Positions 1-6,068 of a DNA stretch of 6,068 nt are shown piece by piece. The notes under the pieces are model-generated. The model ran no database searches, had not been told where the DNA came from, and was given only the letters and a program-made list of their open reading frames with translations. The position numbers and the translations under genes are program-made. The stretch's first letter is position 1. Each line of letters starts with the position of its first letter. Source of the stretch: Bacteroidales bacterium (GTDB taxonomy: Bacteria; Bacteroidota; Bacteroidia; Bacteroidales; GCA-2748055); the NCBI GenBank assembly GCA_024763595.1, contig JANTFK010000231.1, positions 1-6,068 on the forward strand, read 5' to 3'.

Positions 1-31
1 ACTCAAACGCTCTACAGCCCAATAAAACCGT

Positions 32-372
32 TCATAATATCCTAAAAAAGGTGAAATTTTCTTGTTTTTTGGAGGTGTCGTGCCAAGTTGGGTTAAGAAA
101 CAACCGGAGAAAGAGTATACCGGTCTTCTTCTTATAGTTTAGATAGTCTTCTCCAAGATCCTCTATCAGAATACGTTCTTCATATCTGATAATGAAAAAA
201 GAATCCGAAAATAACTATCCGGAAAAGAGCTGAGACGATTTGTTCCAATTACAGTTCTCATCCCTTTTCGTGTAAGGTACCAGGCAGCAACCAGAACCAG
301 CCCGGAAACTGGTATTCTTATATAATTTGAGATAATCTCAGCAAGAAAAGTAGTGTAATGAAATATAAAAAA
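32..372 (-). pseudogene. Decayed isoprenylcysteine carboxyl methyltransferase (ICMT)-like membrane protein gene
   Basis: No intact gene lies in 1-400, but the minus strand carries two protein-like stretches in different frames. The first, open from 372 to 169, reads through a hydrophobic segment (IRIPVSGLVLVAAWYL, about 322-275) followed by KGMRTVIGTN, which resembles the membrane helix and following arm of ICMT-family methyltransferases. The second, open from 214 to 35 and ending at the TGA at 32-34, contains RYEERILIEDLGEDYLNYKK, which strongly resembles the C-terminal signature of that family (roughly R-EE--L-E-LG-EY--Y). The frames join if one T is restored in the six-T run at 195-200, giving ...RILFFIIRYEER... 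The joined frame has no ATG near its beginning; the first in-frame ATG is at 261. The usual GPY...RHP-Y core, expected between the two parts, is not visible, so a deletion of several dozen residues is inferred. ICMT-family enzymes are membrane-bound SAM-dependent methyltransferases. The gene lies directly downstream of oleD on the same strand. The family call rests on motif memory only. Confidence 0.6.
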
Positions 373-400
373 TCAGAAAAACCAGAGGTTCACCTGCTAA

Positions 401-1396
401 CTAACGCCGTCCGATTCGCAGGTATTCCTTCAGGTGTTTGAAACCTTCTGCATAGCTGATCCGTGGAATATATCCCAGTATCTCCCTGGCATTTGAAATG
501 TCAAACCAGTGATTGGTACAAAGTTCCTTAATGGCAAACCGGGTCATAAAAGGCTCAGACTTCATATTGAAAAATGAATGAGATTTCTCTGAAACGCCTG
601 CTGCCAGCATGGCCAACCGCTCAGGAATTCGTTTTTGCACCGGTTCATGCCCTGCAATCTGAATGATTGAATTCAGAAAATCCCATACCCTGGCCGGTTC
701 ACCGTTTGTAATGAAAAAATTCTTTCCGGCAGCTTCCGGTTTTGACTCCAGGGCTTCTGCAGCCAGCATTAGCGCATCAATCATATTATCGATATAGGTA
801 GTATCGATAAAATGTTCTTTATCTCCGATCCTCCTCAGTTTTCCGGAATTGGCACGCCGCAGGATCCCCGGAATTAAATGTGCATCATAAGGACCCCAGA
901 CAAGGTGGGGCCGAAGTGAAATGGTTTTAAGTTTCTCCGAATTGGCTTCAATGATGAGTTGTTCAGCCAGAGCTTTTGTTGCAGTATAATGAGAACCGTG
1001 ATTTTCCGGGTAGGGATAGGATTCATTGATACCTTCAAGATCAGAGCCATCGAAAACCACACTGGAGGAGCTGGTAAAAACGATCCTGCCTACACCTTGT
1101 TTCAGGCAGGCATTAATCACATTCTTAGTGCCTTCCACATTGGTGGAGTAATAGCTGTCATAATTTCCCCAGATTCCTACCCTGGCGGCCAGGTGAAACA
1201 CAATATCCCTTTTTTTACAAGCCTTTTCAATGGCTTCTGCATCCCTGATATCTTCCTGAATGCTCTTGATGCCCAGGGCCCAGTGTAAAGGGTACTCGCG
1301 CCTTGAAAAGCTGGTCACCTTATGTCCGTCCATGATGAGACGTTTGATAAGCGCCATCCCCATAAACCCTCCACCACCGGTTACAAGTACATTCAT
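401..1396 (-). CDS. oleD: OleD-like NAD(P)-dependent 2-alkyl-3-oxoalkanoate reductase (extended SDR / 3beta-HSD family)
   Basis: A 331-residue cytoplasmic extended short-chain dehydrogenase/reductase. The Rossmann motif TGGGGFMG is at residues 6-13, the catalytic serine region TSSSSVVF at 108-115, and the YxxxK pair at Tyr137 and Lys141. RPHLVWGP (162-169), the FITNGEP segment (228-234) and the C-terminal EPFMTRF...NHWFDIS...LGY pattern (281-309) are characteristic of OleD rather than of sugar-nucleotide epimerases. In the ole pathway OleA condenses two acyl-CoAs, OleD reduces the resulting 2-alkyl-3-ketoacid to the 3-hydroxyacid, OleC closes a beta-lactone and OleB decarboxylates it to a cis-olefin. 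The start codon overlaps the stop of the upstream oleC-like ORF as ATGA (1393-1396), indicating translational coupling. Length and motifs look complete, so the enzyme itself should be functional. The substrate is inferred, because OleA and OleB are not in the window and OleC is truncated. A related sterol or beta-hydroxy-acid dehydrogenase role is the alternative. Confidence 0.85.
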   Translation of the reverse strand: MNVLVTGGGGFMGMALIKRLIMDGHKVTSFSRREYPLHWALGIKSIQEDIRDAEAIEKACKKRDIVFHLAARVGIWGNYDSYYSTNVEGTKNVINACLKQGVGRIVFTSSSSVVFDGSDLEGINESYPYPENHGSHYTATKALAEQLIIEANSEKLKTISLRPHLVWGPYDAHLIPGILRRANSGKLRRIGDKEHFIDTTYIDNMIDALMLAAEALESKPEAAGKNFFITNGEPARVWDFLNSIIQIAGHEPVQKRIPERLAMLAAGVSEKSHSFFNMKSEPFMTRFAIKELCTNHWFDISNAREILGYIPRISYAEGFKHLKEYLRIGRR

Positions 1397-1728
1397 AATC
1401 GCAATTTGTTTTGAGCCAGTTCGCTTAGCTTTTCCCTGAAAATCTTGGCATTGTGCCGGGGATCAACCGGAAACCTGCTGACAAACAGAAAATTGTTGAT
1501 CTCCTTCGTCAGTTTATGACCGGTAGCTAAATCCTGTAACTCCTCATACAAATATATCTTCCTTTTTTTATTTTTAACGGGTTCAATGCAAATTACAGGA
1601 ATATTCCTTCCATTGTTTTTACTTTTTACTGCCACCAGAGCAACACGTCTTACTTCCGGATGCGTGTTAAAAACAGCTTCCAGCAGCTTTCTGAAATTCT
1701 TTATCAGTTCCGGCGGAACATTCATCAT
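1393..1728 (-). CDS. Stand-alone C-terminal domain of OleC-type beta-lactone synthetase (truncated oleC)
   Basis: A 111-residue protein. From about residue 17 it matches the C-terminal lobe of OleC, an ANL-superfamily (acyl-CoA ligase-like) enzyme that uses ATP to convert 2-alkyl-3-hydroxyacids to beta-lactones. The visible match is LEAVFNTHPEVRRVALV (16-32), PVICIEP (44-50), and FLFVSRFPVDPRHNAKIFRE (80-99). The last contains the A10-type motif with the lobe lysine at Lys95. The first 15 or so residues do not resemble OleC. All adenylation-lobe motifs (the roughly 400 residues holding the AMP-binding P-loop and most of the active site) are missing. An in-frame TAA lies two codons before the start, so the frame does not extend upstream. 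ATG codons at 1728 and 1725 are both possible starts. The stop overlaps the oleD start (ATGA), the arrangement expected for oleC-oleD. The reading frame is undamaged, so either the truncation is recent or the domain is kept under selection. It cannot be an active synthetase alone. Confidence 0.75.
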   Translation of the reverse strand: MMNVPPELIKNFRKLLEAVFNTHPEVRRVALVAVKSKNNGRNIPVICIEPVKNKKRKIYLYEELQDLATGHKLTKEINNFLFVSRFPVDPRHNAKIFREKLSELAQNKLRL

Positions 1729-1734
1729 TTCTTA

Positions 1735-1759
1735 CAATTTAAGGCTTTTTTTTAAATTG
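1735..1759. repeat. Perfect 8-bp inverted repeat between divergent genes
   Basis: CAATTTAA at 1735-1742 and TTAAATTG at 1752-1759 are perfect reverse complements separated by 9 nt. They lie in the 56-bp gap between the oleC-like ORF (minus) and the M1 peptidase gene (plus). Each arm is close to one of the two start codons and each faces its gene as TAAATTG, so the pair could be an operator or two mirror-image promoter elements. The match to the Bacteroidota -7 consensus (TAnnTTTG) is only partial. AT-rich composition makes chance possible. Confidence 0.35.
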
Positions 1760-1784
1760 CATCTTCAGAAAACAATCTCCATCC

Positions 1785-3398
1785 ATGATGTTTCCCGGTC
1801 GCTTTACCTTATCGATCCTGCTGGCTTGTTCAATGTTTGCTACGCTTTCAGGACAGGAGCACCAGGCACGGTATGCGGCCATTGATGTATTACATTACCG
1901 TTTTGAGATCGAACTGTATGATTCAACAAACCGGATTAATGGCATCACCGATGTGGAGATCCTATTCAAAAAATCACTTGACCGGTTCGAACTGGATCTT
2001 GTAAACAGGCATGGAAATAGTATTACCGGTATGAAAGTGGAGCGTGTAACAGAAAACGGAAAGGTTATTCCTTTTCTTCACACGGATGACCGGATCACCC
2101 TGAATATCCCCCTTACCACCCCGGGAAGTACCAGAAAATACAGGATTGTTTACAGTGGTGTACCCGTAGATGGTTTAATTATCGCAAGGAATAAATTTGG
2201 GGAGAGGACCTTTTTCGGAGATAACTGGCCCGACAGGGCGCATTACTGGCTGCCGGTGGTTGACCATCCCTCCGACAAGGCTACCGTTGAATTCCTGGTC
2301 GATGCCCCCGGACACTATGAGGTGGTATCAGTTGGAACTAACATGAAAGAGGAGCGATCCCGGAACCGAGTAGTGTCGTACTGGAAAACCTCATACCCCC
2401 TTCCCACCAAACTGATGGTCATCGGTGTCAGTCACTTTTCCGTACAACATCTGACCAGTACATCCGGTATACCTGTCTCCTCCTGGGTCTTTCCCCAGAA
2501 CCAGGAAGCAGGTTTTTATGATTACAGCATTGCCACGCGTCCCCTCGATTTTTTCGAGTCCTATATTGCACCATACCCTTATTGTAAACTGGCCAATGTC
2601 CAGTCCAAAACAGTTTACGGAGGTATGGAAAATGCCAGTTGTATCTTTTATAATGAAAACAGCGTGACGGGGAAACGTACGTGTGAAAACCTGTTTGCCC
2701 ATGAGATTGCACACCAATGGTTTGGAGATGCAGTTTCAGAACTGGACTGGCACCACATCTGGCTGAGCGAAGGATTTGCCACCTACCTGACAGATCTCTA
2801 TATTGAGCACACGTATGGGCGGGAGGCATTTGTTGCCTCCATGCAGCGGGAGCGTGAAGAGGTAATAAGGTTTGCGCGATCTGGCCCTTCGTCCATCGTG
2901 GATTCAACCCTTCCAGTTTCTACTGCGCTCCTCAACAGGAATACCTATCAAAAAGCCGGATGGGTACTGCATATGTTGAGACACAAGCTGGGAGATACAC
3001 AGTTTCAGGCTTGTATCCGCTCCTTTTATGATCAATATAAATTCAGCAATGCCCTTACAGAAGATTTCAGGGATGTGGCGGAGGCGGTCAGCGGCACTGA
3101 GCTTGACCTTTTTTTCCGGCAATGGTTCTACACCCCCGGACATCTATTGCTCTCATACAGATGGACCCAAAAAGGCAAAACCATTACCCTTGTCATCAGG
3201 CAGCATCAGGCGCAACAACCATTTCAATTTCCACTTGAAATTGAGATAGTGAACAGAACCGGAAAATCTTTCAGAAAAACACTGGAGATCAAAAAGTCTG
3301 AAAACAGTTATACTTTCCGGTTGCCTTTTTGCCATACAACAGAGATCGTACCGGATCCCGGTACATGGCTCCTGTATGAGACTTATTCCTCCCCATAA
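1785..3398 (+). CDS. Exported M1-family zinc aminopeptidase (short form)
   Basis: A 537-residue metallopeptidase that removes N-terminal residues from peptides, probably in the periplasm or at the cell surface. The zinc site is complete: HEIAH at residues 306-310 (His306, Glu307, His310) and the third ligand Glu329 in LSEGFATY, with the normal 18-residue spacing. The substrate-binding exopeptidase motif is GGMEN (279-283). The transition-state tyrosine is most likely Tyr388 in TYQKAGWVLHML. The N-terminal half (about 30-220) is the beta-sandwich domain typical of M1 enzymes. The C-terminus is a short beta domain (about 453-530), and the long helical ERAP1-like domain of larger family members is absent, as in many compact bacterial M1 enzymes. 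The N-terminus carries a signal peptide, probably cleaved after LSG (about residue 23). Cys15 in LLAC gives a weak lipobox, but hydrophobicity continues past it, so signal peptidase I is favoured. ATG at 1785 or 1788 are equivalent starts. It is divergent from the ole-type genes and overlaps the DUF3179 gene tail to tail by 16 bp. Its substrate is unknown. Confidence 0.95.
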   Translation: MMFPGRFTLSILLACSMFATLSGQEHQARYAAIDVLHYRFEIELYDSTNRINGITDVEILFKKSLDRFELDLVNRHGNSITGMKVERVTENGKVIPFLHTDDRITLNIPLTTPGSTRKYRIVYSGVPVDGLIIARNKFGERTFFGDNWPDRAHYWLPVVDHPSDKATVEFLVDAPGHYEVVSVGTNMKEERSRNRVVSYWKTSYPLPTKLMVIGVSHFSVQHLTSTSGIPVSSWVFPQNQEAGFYDYSIATRPLDFFESYIAPYPYCKLANVQSKTVYGGMENASCIFYNENSVTGKRTCENLFAHEIAHQWFGDAVSELDWHHIWLSEGFATYLTDLYIEHTYGREAFVASMQREREEVIRFARSGPSSIVDSTLPVSTALLNRNTYQKAGWVLHMLRHKLGDTQFQACIRSFYDQYKFSNALTEDFRDVAEAVSGTELDLFFRQWFYTPGHLLLSYRWTQKGKTITLVIRQHQAQQPFQFPLEIEIVNRTGKSFRKTLEIKKSENSYTFRLPFCHTTEIVPDPGTWLLYETYSSP

Positions 3399-4471
3399 AT
3401 GGTGAGACTGGGATAGAAAGCTGCAAAAGAGAACCAGTACCCCATAAAAGAACGGGCATGCCGAAGCTGTGTACCTTTCCGGGGACCTGAAACAGCCCGG
3501 CCGAAAACATCCCAGTTATTACACTCTTCATGGTCCATCATCACAACCGGGTACTGATCCTGAACCGGCGCAAACGTCAGCAAAGTTCCATCGCCCGGAT
3601 CAGAAAAATAGGAAGTGACAAAATTGTCGGCACCATTCCCCACAACCACAATATCATTCCCTCTTAACTTCTCCTGGATCACGGTAACCTGCTCACCGAA
3701 TGCAGAGAGCGGATATATCCTGGCATTGCTCGACAGCACTACTGCGTGGACCCGCTCCTTGTTGGGCAGGCGGTCATCCTCATTGGCTACCGGAAAGAGC
3801 AGGTAATCATCCAGTATCTTGTACCCTCCATACGGATACCGCCCGTAATCCCGGTCATATCCGGTTTTTGGAGAAACAATTGTAGTGGAAGGATACATTG
3901 CCTGCCAGGTTTTCCATGTTGTTTCCACCAGGGCAATGGTCTCAATTTTTGTCCCCTGAAGTTCCCCTTCCACGCAATCCATTCGCATTTGTGACCAGTT
4001 GCTGTCTATTTCCCTGTCATAGGGAATCAGGTTTGAGTTATAGAGCAGGCCCGATACGCCAAAAGTGGTCACGGTTCCGTTGATCTCCCTGTTCCACCCT
4101 ATTCCTGTCCCTGTTAACGGACAATAGGTTACAGCAATATTGACATCTTCCACTTTGTCATTGATGATCTCATGCCAGTCAAGGATAGCATGAGGATAGG
4201 CCCTCACTTCATCACCCACAACAAAACCCAGCACCAGGTCTTCATCCACCAGGTAGTCAAAACTGGCAGGGACGATGAATTTGGGTTCCGTAAGGGCAGG
4301 TATCCCATCTTTACCCGGTCCCCCGTCAAAGACCTCCTGAACGGGTATCAGCCACCCATCACCCAGCGGTGATTTCGTAACGGTCAGATCGCTAAACTCC
4401 CTGGAATCCATTTCACAACCACCAAATGCCAGTGGCAGGAGGATTGCTCCAATAATAATGATTTGTCTCAT
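3383..4471 (-). CDS. DUF3179 domain-containing lipoprotein
   Basis: A 362-residue exported protein. It begins with a short signal sequence ending in a probable lipobox (LAFGGC, Cys19; Phe at -3 is less usual), so it is probably lipid-anchored facing the periplasm. The body matches DUF3179: YPHAILDWHEIIND (92-105), VTYCPLTGTGIGW (114-126), TFGVSGLLYNSNLIPYDRE (136-154), SNWSQM (157-162) and, near the end, WFSFAAFYP (346-354). Family members often have a second cysteine after CPL, whereas this protein has Thr there, leaving Cys117 as the conserved one. Other cysteines are at 166 and 317. The biochemical function of DUF3179 is not known. The start overlaps the stop of the upstream barrel gene as ATGA (4468-4471), so the two are translated together. 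The stop codon lies inside the 3' end of the convergent M1 gene. Confidence 0.9.
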   Translation of the reverse strand: MRQIIIIGAILLPLAFGGCEMDSREFSDLTVTKSPLGDGWLIPVQEVFDGGPGKDGIPALTEPKFIVPASFDYLVDEDLVLGFVVGDEVRAYPHAILDWHEIINDKVEDVNIAVTYCPLTGTGIGWNREINGTVTTFGVSGLLYNSNLIPYDREIDSNWSQMRMDCVEGELQGTKIETIALVETTWKTWQAMYPSTTIVSPKTGYDRDYGRYPYGGYKILDDYLLFPVANEDDRLPNKERVHAVVLSSNARIYPLSAFGEQVTVIQEKLRGNDIVVVGNGADNFVTSYFSDPGDGTLLTFAPVQDQYPVVMMDHEECNNWDVFGRAVSGPRKGTQLRHARSFMGYWFSFAAFYPSLTIYGEE

Positions 4472-5460
4472 AATGTATATTGATTTAATTGATTTTTCTT
4501 GCCGGTACCCAGGCTCATGTAAAGACCGGCCTGTATCCTGAATGTTGGTGCCAGTTGTATCCCCTCAACTTTACTGTAAATCGGGATTTCCGGAACCAGG
4601 TTAAAGATCATTGACTGACTGATGTGCCAGCCTACAGCAGGGATGATATTGATCCACCGCCCACCTGTATTGTCCAGCTGCAGATCATTGATTTTGTCCG
4701 CCCACGCGTGCCTGTAGCGAAAAGACAAAGAAGGAATAATAATTCTGTTTCCGATCAAAAGCTGATCACCGATCCCCAGGTAAACCTGCAGCGTATTGCC
4801 AAACCGGTAGTTTTGCGAACCAAGGTATTCCCTGTTGGTCCCGTTGAACCTGCCGACTATCCTGGCTGAAAAAACTGAAGAGGGCCGGGCCTTTAATTGC
4901 CTGGAAAAATAACCCCAGGTAATCAGATCCCATGAGTTGCTCCCCGGTTGGAGATCAGCGTTCAGGGTGATCCCCCTGTCATCGGTCAGGTCCGAAGGCC
5001 CCAGGGGAATTTTGGGACCTGCACCAAGTTGTATCTCAACCCCTCCGGCGTTGAGACCTGGAAAAATATATTTGACCATGATAACCGCATCCCCTGCCCC
5101 CAATGTGCGAACACTGTTGGATTGTTCATTAAAACTGATGGTCCTGCGCTGGTTCACCAGGGAGAACAAAGCATCCACTGCCAGCCATCGTGTGATGCTG
5201 TATCCAGTTTTTAACAGCAGAGACTGGGTGATCCGTTTTCTGTATTCATCATCATAGGATTCCGAACCATTCTTTAATGTGGCAAGGTAATTCAGGTCAT
5301 AGCTTAACTCAAGCTGCAGTGTACCCGGTCCTGCACCTAAAAAGCCAATATTGCCGGAAAGCGGAACACCCCCGGAGCAACACGTTTGTGCAGATCCGGC
5401 AGCAGGAAAGATGACCAGGCAAATCAAAGCGGTTATAATGATATGAAATAGTTTCCCCAT
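4468..5460 (-). CDS. Outer-membrane beta-barrel protein with N-terminal vicinal cysteines (putative transporter / phenol-degradation MetA-type family)
   Basis: A 330-residue protein with a clear signal peptide (hydrophobic 5-20, cleavage AGSA|Q after residue 24). The mature chain starts QTCCSGG, placing two adjacent cysteines (27-28) at the N-terminus. The rest is made of alternating amphipathic strands with frequent aromatic residues and Gly/Asn/Asp turns, including LGAGPKIPLGPSDL (145-158) and LQPGSNSWDLITWGYFSRQL (170-189). The second resembles the LQPGtGSWD stretch seen in outer-membrane proteins annotated as 'transporter' or MetA-like phenol-pathway proteins. This points to an outer-membrane beta-barrel of roughly 12 strands, but no substrate can be named. 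The barrel does not end with the canonical terminal aromatic; the last residues are QLNQYTL. It is the first gene of a coupled pair with the DUF3179 lipoprotein (ATGA overlap). No Shine-Dalgarno sequence precedes the ATG, as is usual in Bacteroidota. Barrel and export are well supported; the family is moderate. Confidence 0.75.
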   Translation of the reverse strand: MGKLFHIIITALICLVIFPAAGSAQTCCSGGVPLSGNIGFLGAGPGTLQLELSYDLNYLATLKNGSESYDDEYRKRITQSLLLKTGYSITRWLAVDALFSLVNQRRTISFNEQSNSVRTLGAGDAVIMVKYIFPGLNAGGVEIQLGAGPKIPLGPSDLTDDRGITLNADLQPGSNSWDLITWGYFSRQLKARPSSVFSARIVGRFNGTNREYLGSQNYRFGNTLQVYLGIGDQLLIGNRIIIPSLSFRYRHAWADKINDLQLDNTGGRWINIIPAVGWHISQSMIFNLVPEIPIYSKVEGIQLAPTFRIQAGLYMSLGTGKKNQLNQYTL

Positions 5461-5532
5461 AAACTCAGACTCATTGAAGAATAAGACGCTGTGAATCAGT
5501 TTTCAGGAAGTAAATTGAAATGAAATCACCTG

Positions 5533-5552
5533 CAGATGAAACACATCATCTG
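5533..5552. repeat. Small perfect hairpin in the intergenic region
   Basis: CAGATGA (5533-5539) and TCATCTG (5546-5552) form a perfect 7-bp stem with a 6-nt loop. It lies in the 170-bp gap between the zinc-ribbon gene and the barrel gene, both on the minus strand. It could end transcription of the zinc-ribbon gene or act as an operator for the barrel/DUF3179 pair. No T-tract follows on the minus strand, so it is not a standard intrinsic terminator. The remaining gap shows no ORF and no strong promoter match. Confidence 0.3.
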
Positions 5553-5630
5553 ACTATTCTGTCGGAGTAAATGCACGTAGCTTACACCGCAGTGTTAAAA
5601 ATTCAATTTGCAGGTACAAAGAGCAGGATC

Positions 5631-6044
5631 CTAAGTATTAAGGTACTGGATCAACTCATCCGACATTTTGAAATGGGTGTAACGGTGAGAATGCTCACCT
5701 GTTGCTTTCACACCCTCCGGTGAAACCTGATAAGTGCTTTTTTCCCCGGCAATGCGGGAGAAATAGATCTCTTGCTCGTTCCCGTCAGGATCGATCATGA
5801 GTACATGCACAAGGTTTTCATCCATTGCAGCATCCAGGTTCTGCATACAAATCGGACAATAAAAATCAATTCTTTCACCCTCTTCGAAATGAAACTTTGG
5901 ATGCTTAATGCTGGAATAATTTCCAACTTCCGGATGTAACAGAAGCAATCCTTTCTCTCTTCTGTTATTCCGGATTCTGAAGATAATAAAGTCTCCCACC
6001 CTTAGATGTCCCCTGCAATGCGGACATAAATACTGATTATCCAT
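5631..6044 (-). CDS. Small zinc-ribbon-like hypothetical protein
   Basis: A 137-residue soluble protein with no signal peptide or membrane segment. Two CxxC knuckles, CPHC (Cys7, Cys10) and CPIC (Cys63, Cys66), are spaced to bind one zinc in a ribbon-like fold. Between them is a basic patch (RIRNNRREK, 23-31) and a predicted beta-rich segment. The C-terminal half (about 78-127) contains VHVLMIDPDGNEQEIYFSRI and a histidine-bearing HSHRYTH segment (118-124). I do not recognise a named family, and the layout fits a cytoplasmic metal-binding or nucleic-acid-associated protein. The start at 6044 leaves only 24 bp to the window edge, with no Shine-Dalgarno sequence. The first CxxC sits at residue 7, so a later start would destroy the site. 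It stands 170 bp upstream of the barrel gene on the same strand and may be a separate transcription unit. Confidence 0.8.
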   Translation of the reverse strand: MDNQYLCPHCRGHLRVGDFIIFRIRNNRREKGLLLLHPEVGNYSSIKHPKFHFEEGERIDFYCPICMQNLDAAMDENLVHVLMIDPDGNEQEIYFSRIAGEKSTYQVSPEGVKATGEHSHRYTHFKMSDELIQYLNT

Positions 6045-6068
6045 GATCAGAATAAATTAAGGGTTTCT

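Noticed and set aside
328..340. Perfect short palindrome TGAGAT-A-ATCTCA
   Set aside because: It falls inside the protein-like AEIISN part of the ICMT relic and has only 6-bp arms. Chance or coding constraint explains it.
959..1288. 109-residue plus-strand open frame opposite oleD
   Set aside because: It lies fully inside a well-supported oleD gene on the other strand and contains no recognisable motif.
1785..1835. Possible lipoprotein signal (LLAC, Cys15) in the M1 peptidase
   Set aside because: Hydrophobic sequence continues past the cysteine to a better signal peptidase I site near LSG|Q, so lipidation is not called.
2428..2907. 159-residue minus-strand open frame opposite the M1 peptidase
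   Set aside because: It lies wholly antisense to the catalytic region of a clear M1 gene, its composition is not protein-like and no motif is visible. It is a shadow frame.
5461..5630. Promoter for the barrel/DUF3179 pair
   Set aside because: No stretch matches both the -33 TTTG-like and -7 TAnnTTTG elements at proper spacing, so no site is reported.

Overview
The window looks like a piece of a Bacteroidota chromosome. The evidence is indirect: moderate-to-low GC, starts without recognisable Shine-Dalgarno sequences, an exported protein cleaved before Gln (AGSA|Q), and a short secreted M1 peptidase of a type common in that phylum. There is no rRNA, tRNA, CRISPR array or recognisable mobile element. 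The phylum call is inference and the genus cannot be given.

Left part (1-1728, minus strand): the tail of an olefin/beta-lactone ('ole') type locus that has been cut down. An intact OleD-like reductase (401-1396) is preceded, with an ATGA overlap, by a 111-residue ORF (1393-1728) that matches only the C-terminal lobe of OleC, the ANL-type beta-lactone synthetase. The large N-terminal adenylation lobe is missing, and the sequence where it should lie is occupied by a divergent peptidase gene. Downstream of oleD, the apparently empty stretch 1-400 holds the remains of an isoprenylcysteine carboxyl methyltransferase (ICMT)-like membrane protein. These remains are broken by a one-base frameshift in a homopolymer, and the catalytic core appears to be deleted. 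OleA and OleB are not in the window.

Middle (1729-3398, plus strand): a short intergenic region with a perfect 8-bp inverted repeat separates oleC' from a divergent gene for an exported M1 zinc aminopeptidase with a full catalytic set.

Right part (3383-5460, minus strand): a two-gene, translationally coupled unit. It encodes an outer-membrane beta-barrel protein with a vicinal CC motif at its mature N-terminus, followed by a DUF3179 lipoprotein. Its 3' end overlaps the M1 gene tail to tail by 16 bp, leaving no room for a terminator. A 170-bp gap with a small hairpin then leads to a separate minus-strand gene (5631-6044) for a small zinc-ribbon-like protein of unknown role.

The most noteworthy points are the stand-alone OleC C-terminal domain still coupled to an intact OleD, and the unannotated ICMT-like relic beside it. 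Together they suggest either a decaying lipid biosynthesis locus or, less likely, a rebuilt one. I saw no convincing evidence of a wholly new multi-gene system.
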